Assembly: GCA_016764155.1 (NCBI GenBank)
Contig: JAESSK010000084.1
Span: forward strand, 1 to 5,697
Origin: Rhizobiaceae bacterium
Lineage (GTDB): Bacteria; Pseudomonadota; Alphaproteobacteria; Rhizobiales; Rhizobiaceae
Length of the DNA: 5,697 nucleotides
Reading direction: 5' to 3'
A program made the position numbers and the translations under genes. Positions 1 through 5,697 of the stretch are shown here, piece by piece; position 1 is the stretch's first letter; each line of letters starts with the position of its first letter. The notes beneath the pieces are model-generated. The model saw only the letters and a list, made by a program, of their open reading frames with translations. It did not search any database and was not told where the DNA came from.

Positions 1-1
1 G

Positions 2-244
2 CTCCTCAATAATTTTGTTGAACCGACAATGGGCAGTGTTGCAAGCTATAAGGCGCTGGCGATCATCGTGCTGGGTGGTCTGGGCAGCATTCGCGGCACG
101 TTGCTGGCAGCCATGTTATTGGGGATCATTGAATCCTTCGGAACGATTTATCTCGGTCATTTGATCGACCGGGATGCGCTGGCATTTGCCTTTCTAATTC
201 TTGTCCTGATGGTTCGCCCTCAAGGCTTGTTGGGAGCGAAATAG
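2..244 (+). CDS. livH: LivH-type ABC transporter permease, C-terminal part (5' end cut by window edge)
   Basis: This is the last 80 residues of an inner-membrane permease of the HAAT (branched-chain amino acid type) ABC transporter family. The reading frame is open from the first complete codon at position 2, so an internal ATG at 29 is not the start; the true start lies upstream of the window. The segment LGGLGSIRGTLLAAMLLG matches the conserved GG-x-GS-x-x-G stretch near the C-terminus of LivH proteins, and the end, VRPQGLLGAK, is the typical LivH tail (RPxGLxG). Two hydrophobic stretches are visible, one around the GGLGS segment and one just before the tail (ALAFAFLILVLMV). Full-length relatives are about 290-300 residues, so roughly a quarter is present. 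The stop at 242-244 abuts the livM start at 245. The gene symbol follows family resemblance; the substrate may be histidine rather than leucine, isoleucine or valine, given the hut genes downstream. Confidence 0.9.
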   Translation, partial: LLNNFVEPTMGSVASYKALAIIVLGGLGSIRGTLLAAMLLGIIESFGTIYLGHLIDRDALAFAFLILVLMVRPQGLLGAK

Positions 245-1096
245 ATGGCTTATGAAATGACGCTGATCACCACCATGGCTATCAGTATTCTGTTCGCGCT
301 CAGTTTGAACTTTATCTCCGGATTTTGCGGCCAGATCAGTCTTGGTCACGCAGCTTTCCTAGGTACTGGCGCATACACATCCGCGATGATGACGAAGGCC
401 GACATTCCATTTTTATTGACGCTGCCTGCGGCAGCCATCACCGCGGCTATTCTTGGGTTTGTTATTGGTTTGACCAGTCTGCGGGTGCGTCACGATTTTC
501 TCGCGATCACCACGATGGGTACAGGATTTCTGTTTGTAGGGCTGATCCGGCAACAGGAGTTTTTCGGTGGGGAAATCGGTATTGCGGGTATTCCTTCAAC
601 CGGCCTTGGGCGTGAGGGCTTTATGGCGCTGTGCATCGGGCTTGCTGCACTCTTCGCTATATTCAGCATGGCGGTTCGTCGATCATGGATGGGGTTTGTT
701 TTTGAATCCATCGCCGATAATGAGGATATCACGCGGATACTCGGCATCAATGCATCAGCCTATAAACTGATTGCCTTTGTCATTGGTACAGCAACAGCTG
801 GTGTTGCAGGCGCATTATACGCCCACCATTTTCGGTTCATTGGTCCCGATAGTTTCGGGTTTGTTGAATCTGTCAGCGTTTTGGCAATGGTGATTGTCGG
901 CGGTATTGGCTCAACCGCCGGGGTAATTGTCGCGGCTGCGGTGATGAGCGTGATGCCGTTATTGTTCCAGTTCATTGACGATTACAAACTGCTTTTATAC
1001 AGCGCGCTGTTGTTCTTCATGATGCGCTTTTCGCCCGATGGCCTTGCTGGTCTGTGCTCCAGAATTTACGCCAAACTGAGGGGGCAGCGCACATGA
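245..1096 (+). CDS. livM: LivM-type ABC transporter permease
   Basis: Complete 283-residue inner-membrane permease, the second membrane subunit of the HAAT transporter. Family marks include GFCGQISLGHAAFLGTGAYT at about 26-45, the classic LivM signature. A cytoplasmic coupling-loop-like segment at about 154-178 (ESIADNEDITRILGIN followed by AYKLIAFVIG) is where the ATPases would dock. A glycine-rich GGIGSTAG stretch lies at 219-226 and a final RFSPDGLAG at 261-269. Around eight hydrophobic segments can be picked out by eye, roughly at 7-27, 33-50, 54-78, 86-101, 124-143, 174-192, 207-240 and 247-262. The length suits the shorter LivM proteins, which lack the long N-terminal extension of E. 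coli LivM. The ATG follows the livH stop with no gap and has GGGAG at 232-236 as a ribosome binding site. The 3' end overlaps the livG start in an ATGA arrangement. The substrate is inferred from neighbours only. Confidence 0.93.
   Translation: MAYEMTLITTMAISILFALSLNFISGFCGQISLGHAAFLGTGAYTSAMMTKADIPFLLTLPAAAITAAILGFVIGLTSLRVRHDFLAITTMGTGFLFVGLIRQQEFFGGEIGIAGIPSTGLGREGFMALCIGLAALFAIFSMAVRRSWMGFVFESIADNEDITRILGINASAYKLIAFVIGTATAGVAGALYAHHFRFIGPDSFGFVESVSVLAMVIVGGIGSTAGVIVAAAVMSVMPLLFQFIDDYKLLLYSALLFFMMRFSPDGLAGLCSRIYAKLRGQRT
1078..1084 (+). promoter_or_regulatory. Ribosome binding site that decides the livG start
   Basis: GAGGGGG lies 8 bases before the ATG at 1093. This supports 1093 as the livG start over the in-frame ATG at 1054, which would add 13 residues lying wholly inside livM and not resembling the usual short LivG N-terminus. 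Confidence 0.7.
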
Positions 1097-1842
1097 ACAA
1101 TGTTCTCGACGTTAAAAATGTAACGGTACGCTTTGGTGGTGTAACGGCTGTTTCCAACGCAAGTTTCCATGTGTCAAAGGGCGACCTGCTCGGGTTTATT
1201 GGTCCCAACGGTGCCGGTAAGACGACCATGATGCGGGTGATTACCGGTGTTGTTACCGCTCAGGAGGGTAGCGTTCATCTGGAAGGTAAAGATCTTGCAG
1301 GCCTGTCTATAAATCAACGCATTCGCTCGGGTCTGGCGCTGGCCCAGCAGATTGTACAGCCTCTTCGCGAAATGAACCTGCTTGATAATGTGGCGTTGGC
1401 CTGTGGTGTTTCTAAAACCACCAATGCCCTTAAATCGATGTTCCTGATGGATCGTACAGTAGAGCGAAAGCGTGCGTTGGAATTACTTGGTATGGTTGGT
1501 CTGGCTGATTCCGCCGATGCCATGCCTCCTACTTTGCCGCTGGGATATTTGAAACGGTTGGAGGTGGCTCGCGCTCTGGCGCTTGAACCGAAACTTTTGC
1601 TATTGGATGAACCGCTTGCCGGGCTGAACCAGAATGAAGCAAAAGGGCTTGCTGACTTGATAAAGTCTCTTAATGAAAACGGACAAACGATATTGCTGAT
1701 CGAACATAATTTGCGCGAAGTGATGCGAATTTGCCCACTGCTTTATGTGCAGGATAATGGTCGTTCGCTGGCCTTTGGTCCAGCGAAGGAAGTCATGGCG
1801 AATGAAGATGTTCGCCGAGCCTACCTTGGGAGCGTTGAATAA
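1093..1842 (+). CDS. livG: LivG-type ABC transporter ATP-binding protein with altered signature motif
   Basis: Complete 249-residue cytoplasmic ATPase that powers the HAAT transporter as one half of a LivG/LivF pair. Visible motifs, in order: Walker A GPNGAGKTT at 37-45; Q-loop glutamine at about 86 (GLALAQQ); signature region LPLGYLKRLEVARAL at 148-162; Walker B LLLLDEP at 168-174 with catalytic Glu173; D-loop LAGLN at 175-179; and the switch histidine His205 in LLIEHN. The signature is unusual: LPLGY replaces the common LSYGQ/LSGGQ, so the serine is a proline, while the following KRLEVARAL is well kept. Such LPLG forms probably define a LivG subfamily rather than a defect, because every other catalytic motif is intact. 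The start ATG overlaps the livM stop (ATGA at 1093-1096), implying translational coupling. The stop shares one base with the livF start. The lack of a long insertion before the signature is normal for shorter LivG members. Confidence 0.93.
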   Translation: MNNVLDVKNVTVRFGGVTAVSNASFHVSKGDLLGFIGPNGAGKTTMMRVITGVVTAQEGSVHLEGKDLAGLSINQRIRSGLALAQQIVQPLREMNLLDNVALACGVSKTTNALKSMFLMDRTVERKRALELLGMVGLADSADAMPPTLPLGYLKRLEVARALALEPKLLLLDEPLAGLNQNEAKGLADLIKSLNENGQTILLIEHNLREVMRICPLLYVQDNGRSLAFGPAKEVMANEDVRRAYLGSVE

Positions 1843-2543
1843 TGTTGGAAGTTACCAATTTATCTGCTGGCTATGGCGATATTGTTGCAATACGCGATTT
1901 TTCGTTTTCTGTGAATGCCGGTGAGATACTGACATTCATCGGGGCCAATGGTGCCGGAAAATCCACAACGCTGATGGCCATTATGGGGTTGGTGAAACAA
2001 AACAGCGGAAGCATTGTTCTAAGCGGCGAGGACATCACTGATCTGCCGGTAGAAGCACGAATTGAACATGGTATTGCCATTGTGCCCGAGGGACGGCGGA
2101 TATTTCCTGATCTCACCGTGCGTGAAAATCTGGTTGTTGGTGGTCATTCCGTTTCCAAGCATATTCTGGAGCAGGGTATCGAAACCGTGTTTGGATATTT
2201 TGGTCGTTTGGACGAACGCGCCGATCAATTGGCGGGTTCATTATCCGGCGGTGAACAGCAAATGTTGGCCATGGGGCGTGCGCTGATCAGTCAGCCAAAA
2301 TTGTTGCTGGTCGATGAGTTATCCCTTGGCCTAATGCCCAAAATTGTTGACGAATGTTACGTGGTACTACGCGAACTGAATAAAAACGGCATGGCAATCA
2401 TTCTGGTTGAGCAGAATACAGAACGTGCCCTTGATGTGGCAAATAACGTGTGTGTGCTGGAAGCGGGCAATCCAGGATTTTCGGGCTCAGTCGCGGAAAT
2501 TTCCAAGGACGACACTCTGCTCAATACGCTCTTGGGTCATTAG
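1842..2543 (+). CDS. livF: LivF-type ABC transporter ATP-binding protein
   Basis: Complete 233-residue cytoplasmic ATPase, the partner of LivG. Motifs: Walker A GANGAGKST at 34-42; the LivF-type Q-loop region VPEGRRIFPDLTVRENL at 81-97, where glutamate stands in for the glutamine; a canonical signature LSGGEQQMLAMGRAL at 134-148; Walker B LLLVDE at 154-159 with catalytic Glu159; and LVEQN at 188-192, where LivF proteins normally carry Gln in place of the switch His. One departure is LSLGLMP after the catalytic glutamate: Leu160 replaces the proline of the common DEPSLGLAP. The length fits the family (about 230-240). Start and upstream stop overlap as TAATG (one shared base), and GGGAG at 1828-1832 is the likely ribosome binding site. 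It is the last gene of the transporter transcript and converges on hutF, with 3 bases between the two stop codons. Confidence 0.95.
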   Translation: MLEVTNLSAGYGDIVAIRDFSFSVNAGEILTFIGANGAGKSTTLMAIMGLVKQNSGSIVLSGEDITDLPVEARIEHGIAIVPEGRRIFPDLTVRENLVVGGHSVSKHILEQGIETVFGYFGRLDERADQLAGSLSGGEQQMLAMGRALISQPKLLLVDELSLGLMPKIVDECYVVLRELNKNGMAIILVEQNTERALDVANNVCVLEAGNPGFSGSVAEISKDDTLLNTLLGH

Positions 2544-2545
2544 CG

Positions 2546-2565
2546 ACTAAAGGCTTTGCCTTAGT
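2546..2565. terminator. Possible weak terminator hairpin at the livF/hutF convergent junction
   Basis: ACTAA-a-GGC, loop TTT, GCC-TTAGT can fold into an 8-base-pair stem with one bulged A. It begins 3 bases after the livF stop and overlaps the last codons and stop of hutF. On the plus strand it is followed by TTGTTG, a poor U-tract; on the minus strand there is no U-tract. It could end transporter transcription weakly or only slow it. It is the only hairpin noticed at this junction, and being inside hutF coding sequence it could also be chance. Confidence 0.35.
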
Positions 2566-3929
2566 TTGTTGATCGTTGCGTGGAATTTGCCGCTAATCGA
2601 TGAGTGGTTCTTATGTTGGCCGTCTACCACGAGATGGCGACCGGCAGAGAAAACATCACGTACTAAATTGTCATCGCCGGCAAATATCCAACCATCCAAT
2701 AATTTATCTTCTTCAAGGCCTGTGGTGTGGATTGAATCTGTATCGAGGGTCAGCAAATCCGCTAATTGTCCTACAGCGATTTGACCGCTATTGCGGTTCA
2801 TTGCCTGAGCGCTGCCTTTTGAAACTGCTTCAAACAAATTGCGACCAACCGACATGTCTCCATCGACCAATACAGCCCGTGTACGGTCACGCAAGCGCTG
2901 TGAATATTCAAGTGTTCGCAATTCTTCCGAAAGTGATATACGGATATTTGAATCTGACCCGAAACCGATTAATCCACCAGATGACAAATATTTGGTTGCT
3001 TCAAAAATACCGTCTCCGAGGTTGCTTTCGGTAATCGGGCAGAGGCCGACTACCGCTCCGCTATTTGCAAGCTGGCTGACTTCGCTCTCGTTCATATGAG
3101 TCGCATGGATCAGGCACCAGCGACTATCAACGGCATTATTATCCATCAACCATTGAACCGGACGAGCGCCATATGCCTCGATTACATCATCAACCTCGAT
3201 AGTCTGTTCGGCGACGTGGATATGAACCGGTGCGTCAGGTAGTAGCGTTTGAACCCATTTCAGATCATCCTTAGAGACTGCGCGCAATGAGTGGGGAGCC
3301 ACACCGATTGTGCTGTCAGCACCGAGCATTGTGATTGAGTTCTGGGCGGATGATATCAGTTTTTCGTATAGATCGTGGGTGCAGCCAAATCTTGATTGGC
3401 CACTTGAAAGAGGGCTGTCATCGAGGCCACCACGCCGATAGAGAACGGGCAGGAGGGTCAGGCCAATGCCGGATGTTTCCGCTGCAGCGACCATACGATT
3501 GGCCATTTCTGCGGGGTCATCATAGGGGACACCTTCTGCCTGATGGTGCAGATAATGGAACTCGCCACTTGCTGCATATCCAGCCTCTAACATCTCCATC
3601 TGAACGAATGCCGCGATTGTCTCTGCATCATCTGGGGAGAGGATATCGGCAAATTTGAACATCAGTTTGCGCCAAGTCCAAAAATTGTCTCGGGCAGCGG
3701 AGCGGTATTCTGTCAGGCCTGCCATGGCGCGTTGAAATGCATGGCTGTGCAAATTGGAGGGGGCGGGCAATAAAGCACGATTGGTAAGATTTACATCATG
3801 CGCTTGGGGAGTCGCGTTTATCTCGATTGCATCAATCGTGCCGTTGGCGCCAATTTTAATGCGGATATCCTTCGCCCAACCTGTTGCCAACAATGCATGT
3901 TTGGCAAACAGCGTTCCAACAAAATTCAT
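2547..3929 (-). CDS. hutF: Formimidoylglutamate deiminase (N-formimino-L-glutamate iminohydrolase)
   Basis: Complete 460-residue cytoplasmic metal-dependent hydrolase of the amidohydrolase superfamily (EC 3.5.3.13). It converts N-formimino-L-glutamate plus water to N-formyl-L-glutamate and ammonia, the fourth step of the five-step histidine degradation route. Landmarks: a small N-terminal beta region; NLHSHAFQRAMAGLTE at 59-74 with metal ligands His61 and His63; FWTWR at 83-87; APHSLRAV at 211-218; HIHVAEQ at 236-242 with ligand His238 and acid/base-type Glu241; IHATH at 274-278 with His275; and GFGSDSNIRIS at 322-332 with metal-site Asp326. HSHAFQRAM, HVAEQ and GSDSN together separate HutF from guanine or atrazine-type deaminases. 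The spacing among His238, Glu241, His275 and Asp326 is as expected for the family. The start is well fixed: AAGGA lies 7 bases upstream (3937-3941) and the frame closes with TGA at 3966-3968. It is transcribed away from hutI from a shared 73-base control region. Confidence 0.96.
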   Translation of the reverse strand: MNFVGTLFAKHALLATGWAKDIRIKIGANGTIDAIEINATPQAHDVNLTNRALLPAPSNLHSHAFQRAMAGLTEYRSAARDNFWTWRKLMFKFADILSPDDAETIAAFVQMEMLEAGYAASGEFHYLHHQAEGVPYDDPAEMANRMVAAAETSGIGLTLLPVLYRRGGLDDSPLSSGQSRFGCTHDLYEKLISSAQNSITMLGADSTIGVAPHSLRAVSKDDLKWVQTLLPDAPVHIHVAEQTIEVDDVIEAYGARPVQWLMDNNAVDSRWCLIHATHMNESEVSQLANSGAVVGLCPITESNLGDGIFEATKYLSSGGLIGFGSDSNIRISLSEELRTLEYSQRLRDRTRAVLVDGDMSVGRNLFEAVSKGSAQAMNRNSGQIAVGQLADLLTLDTDSIHTTGLEEDKLLDGWIFAGDDNLVRDVFSAGRHLVVDGQHKNHSSISGKFHATINKLRQSL

Positions 3930-4002
3930 CGCGACGTCCTTCTTGACCTTACCTGTATATACATGTCATTCTAGCAACAATATTAACCCATGGAAAGCCT
4001 GA
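3930..4002. promoter_or_regulatory. Divergent hutF / hutI control region
   Basis: This 73-base gap separates the hutF and hutI start codons and must hold promoters for both, unless hutI is read from elsewhere. Candidate elements are weak. For hutI, TATACA (3958-3963) and TATTAA (3981-3986) are 17 bases apart, each matching 4 of 6 consensus positions, but this leaves a leader of only about 10 bases. TTGACC (3943-3948) is an alternative -35, but no good -10 follows it. For hutF, TATACA on the minus strand (3954-3959) could serve as -10 with only a poor -35. Every candidate touches or flanks the palindrome at 3954-3963, so one bound repressor could shut both directions. No sigma-54 type GG/GC pair was seen. 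Confidence 0.6.
3954..3963. promoter_or_regulatory. HutC-like operator palindrome
   Basis: TGTATATACA is a perfect 10-base inverted repeat of the form TGTA-N2-TACA, the core described for operators of HutC, the GntR-family repressor of hut genes that is released by urocanate. It sits 24 bases before the hutF start and 39 bases before the hutI start, in the only divergent gap of the locus. Flanks are imperfect: the left side reads CC and the right side TG, so the longer CTTGTA...TACAAG form is not fully kept. No hutC gene is in the window, so the regulator is inferred. Confidence 0.65.
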
Positions 4003-5214
4003 ATGTCGGACCTCTTTAGCCTTCATGGCAACATCGCTTCAATGCAACAAAATGATCAGCCATATGGGTTGATTACGGATGGTTGCATTGTGATCAACAA
4101 AGACGAGATTGTCTGGGTTGGCCCACAGGCTGAAATACCGGATCAATACAGCGATGCGCCTGTCAAGGATTATGGCGACCGCTTGATTACACCAGCGCTG
4201 ATCGATTGTCACACGCATTTGGTTTATAGTGGTGACCGGTCGGGCGAATTTGAAATGCGTCTTGAAGGCGCGACTTATGAAGAAGTTGCGCGGGCTGGCG
4301 GCGGTATTGTTTCCACTGTTAAAGCTACGCGCGTGGCAAGCGAAGACGAATTGCTTGAGAGTGCGTTAAAGCGTCTGGATATGTTGCTTGCAGATGGCGT
4401 TGGAACGGTAGAGGTTAAATCCGGTTACGGGCTTGATACCCAGACAGAGCTAACAATGTTGCGGGTTGCTCGACGTTTAGGCAAGGAACGTCCGGTTCAC
4501 GTCAAAACAACGTTTCTTGGAGCGCACGCTCTTCCGCTCGAATATCAGGGTAGGGCGGATGAATATATTGAACTCGTATGCAATGAAATGTTACCCGCCG
4601 CAGCAAGCGAAGGTTTGGTGGATGCCGTCGATGGATTTTGCGAGGGGATTGGATTTTCTCGAGATCAAATTGAACGGGTTTTTGTGGCCGCGCGTGATTT
4701 GAATCTGCCGGTGAAATTACACGCGGAGCAATTGAGCAATCTGGGTGGTGCAGCTCTTGCTGCAGGCTTTGGTGCCTTATCGGCCGATCATCTTGAATAT
4801 CTTGATCAGGCTGGCGTCGACGCTATGGCTGAAAGTGGCAGTGTAGCGGTGCTTCTGCCCGGTGCATTTTACACATTAGGCGAGACGCAATTGCCGCCTG
4901 TTGGGGAGCTTCACAAAGCTGGCGTTCCGATTGCTATTGCAACGGATTTTAATCCCGGTTCGTCCCCACTGAGTTCGCTGCTTCTTGCTATGAATATGGC
5001 TTGCACATTATTTCGCCTTACGCCGGAGCAGTCTCTGGCTGGTGTTACCCGCAATGCAGCAAAGGCGCTGGGAATGGGGGAGGGCTGTGGCACCATCCAT
5101 TCTGGTATGCGGGCAGATATTGCCGTTTGGGATGTGAAAAGCCCAGCGAAACTTTCCTATGTGATGGGTCACAGGCCGCTGTATGCACGAATTCATGGAG
5201 GTGAATATGTCTGA
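4003..5214 (+). CDS. hutI: Imidazolonepropionase
   Basis: Complete 403-residue cytoplasmic amidohydrolase-superfamily enzyme (EC 3.5.2.7) that hydrolyses 4-imidazolone-5-propionate to N-formimino-L-glutamate, the third step of histidine breakdown and the reaction that makes the HutF substrate. Landmarks: [19 protein letters not shown] at 61-79 with metal ligands His70 and His72; [20 protein letters not shown] at 82-101, diagnostic of Hut[11 protein letters not shown] at 136-145; [10 protein letters not shown] at 169-178; KLHAEQLSN at 238-246 with ligand His240 and Glu243; SADHLEYL at 260-267 with His263; and [13 protein letters not shown] at 310-322 with metal-site Asp315. Length is normal (about 400-420). 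The start is firm: the codon directly upstream in frame is TGA (4000-4002), and GGAAA at 3992-3996 is a modest ribosome binding site. Its 3' end overlaps hutH by 8 bases, so the two are co-transcribed. Confidence 0.97.
   Translation: MSDLFSLHGNIASMQQNDQPYGLITDGCIVINKDEIVWVGPQAEIPDQYSDAPVKDYGDRLITPALIDCHTHLVYSGDRSGEFEMRLEGATYEEVARAGGGIVSTVKATRVASEDELLESALKRLDMLLADGVGTVEVKSGYGLDTQTELTMLRVARRLGKERPVHVKTTFLGAHALPLEYQGRADEYIELVCNEMLPAAASEGLVDAVDGFCEGIGFSRDQIERVFVAARDLNLPVKLHAEQLSNLGGAALAAGFGALSADHLEYLDQAGVDAMAESGSVAVLLPGAFYTLGETQLPPVGELHKAGVPIAIATDFNPGSSPLSSLLLAMNMACTLFRLTPEQSLAGVTRNAAKALGMGEGCGTIHSGMRADIAVWDVKSPAKLSYVMGHRPLYARIHGGEYV
5197..5204 (+). promoter_or_regulatory. Strong ribosome binding site for hutH inside the hutI 3' end
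   Basis: GGAGGTGA is a full match to the anti-Shine-Dalgarno sequence, with its GGAGG core 5 bases before the hutH ATG at 5207. It is embedded in the last hutI codons (HGGEYV). It is the strongest ribosome binding site in the window and fixes the hutH start. Confidence 0.8.
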
Positions 5215-5697
5215 TTTTATCGAACTTGTCCCTGGACATGTTAAGCTTGCAACTCTGGAGCAGGTTTTCCGTTCCAATCAGCGTGTGCATCTCGATCAGA
5301 GTTTCAAACCTGCGGTAGATGCTGCAGTGGAAATTGTAGACAAGGCAGCCAATGGCAAGGATGCTGTCTACGGGGTCAATACCGGGTTTGGCAAGTTGGC
5401 TTCCGTTGCAATCCCGCCTGAAGATACGGCAACATTACAGCGTAATTTGATTTTGTCCCATTGTAGCGGTGTTGGTGATCCGCTGCCAAATTCAATCGTG
5501 CGGATGATTATGATTTTGAAAGTCATGTCATTGGCGCGGGGTGCATCTGGCGTTCGTTGGCAAGTGATCGAATTATTACTGGCAATGATCAATAAGGGCG
5601 TTATGCCGATTATTCCTGCACAAGGATCGGTTGGTGCGTCTGGCGATCTTGCTCCACTTGCCCATATGACTTCGGTACTGATTGGCGAGGGTAGGGC
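5207..5697 (+). CDS. hutH: Histidine ammonia-lyase (histidase), N-terminal part (3' end cut by window edge)
   Basis: The first 163 complete residues of the cytoplasmic enzyme (EC 4.3.1.3) that removes ammonia from L-histidine to give urocanate, the first step of the pathway and the source of the usual hut inducer. The MIO prosthetic group would form from Ala144-Ser145-Gly146 within [15 protein letters not shown] at 140-154, the aromatic amino acid lyase signature. [10 protein letters not shown] at 55-64 carries the conserved active-site tyrosine (Tyr55), and [15 protein letters not shown] at 80-94 and [12 protein letters not shown] at 111-122 are typical of the family. Both the position of the MIO triad and the N-terminal length agree with known histidases (about 500-510 residues), so about one third is present and the rest lies beyond the window. 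No stop codon or frameshift interrupts the visible part. It overlaps the last 8 bases of hutI and has its own strong ribosome binding site, suggesting coupled but robust translation. Confidence 0.97.
   Translation, partial: MSDFIELVPGHVKLATLEQVFRSNQRVHLDQSFKPAVDAAVEIVDKAANGKDAVYGVNTGFGKLASVAIPPEDTATLQRNLILSHCSGVGDPLPNSIVRMIMILKVMSLARGASGVRWQVIELLLAMINKGVMPIIPAQGSVGASGDLAPLAHMTSVLIGEGR

Noticed and set aside
29..244. Short complete gene starting at the ATG at 29
   Set aside because: The frame is open to the window edge and the protein is the conserved C-terminus of LivH, so this ATG is an internal methionine.
1054..1092. Upstream in-frame ATG giving livG 13 extra residues
   Set aside because: The extra residues lie entirely inside livM, do not look like a LivG N-terminus, and the GAGGGGG site is placed for the ATG at 1093.
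2600..3034. Plus-strand open frame of 144 residues opposite hutF
   Set aside because: It is antisense to a clearly conserved enzyme, has a composition typical of a shadow frame, no recognisable domain and no good ribosome binding site.
3943..3972. TTGACC as a good -35 box for a hutI promoter
   Set aside because: At 17-18 base spacing the downstream hexamers (TCATTC, CATTCT) are poor -10 matches, so it was kept only as a weak alternative.
5008..5290. Minus-strand open frames opposite the hutI-hutH junction
   Set aside because: Two overlapping frames cover the same stretch, neither resembles a protein family, and both lie over conserved HutI and HutH coding sequence.
1..5697. Novel system, mobile element, CRISPR array or RNA gene
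   Set aside because: Nearly every base is accounted for by recognisable transporter and hut genes; no direct repeat array, terminal inverted repeats, transposase, tRNA or rRNA sequence was seen.

Overview
The window carries part of a histidine-utilisation (hut) locus with a branched-chain-amino-acid-type (HAAT family) ABC transporter beside it. The genes are ordinary chromosomal metabolism genes of a proteobacterium. The wording of the HutF, HutI and HutH proteins, the intermediate base composition (roughly half G+C by eye) and the HutF-type pathway suggest an alphaproteobacterium, possibly a marine one; this is a judgement from sequence feel, not a search.

Layout. Positions 1-2543 hold four tightly packed plus-strand transporter genes: the 3' end of a LivH-type permease (cut by the left edge), a complete LivM-type permease, a LivG-type ATPase and a LivF-type ATPase. 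Their junctions are abutting or overlapping, so they are almost certainly one transcript. The substrate-binding protein is not in the window. Positions 2547-3929 hold hutF on the minus strand, meeting livF tail to tail with only 3 bases between stop codons. Positions 3930-4002 are a 73-base divergent control region with a perfect palindrome, TGTATATACA, that matches the TGTA-N2-TACA pattern known for HutC repressors. Positions 4003-5214 hold hutI on the plus strand, and hutH starts at 5207, overlapping hutI by 8 bases and running off the right edge.

How they work together. HutH deaminates histidine to urocanate. HutU (not in the window) makes imidazolonepropionate, which HutI opens to N-formimino-L-glutamate. 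HutF deiminates that to N-formyl-L-glutamate plus ammonia, and a deformylase (HutG-type, not seen here) would finish to glutamate and formate. The adjacent transporter is most economically explained as a histidine (or urocanate) importer feeding this pathway, although its substrate cannot be read from permease and ATPase sequence alone.

No mobile element, CRISPR array, RNA gene or recognisably new system was seen. The points most worth a second look are the HutC-like operator, the link between the transporter and the hut genes, the non-canonical ABC signature of the LivG-type subunit, and the crowded convergent livF/hutF junction.
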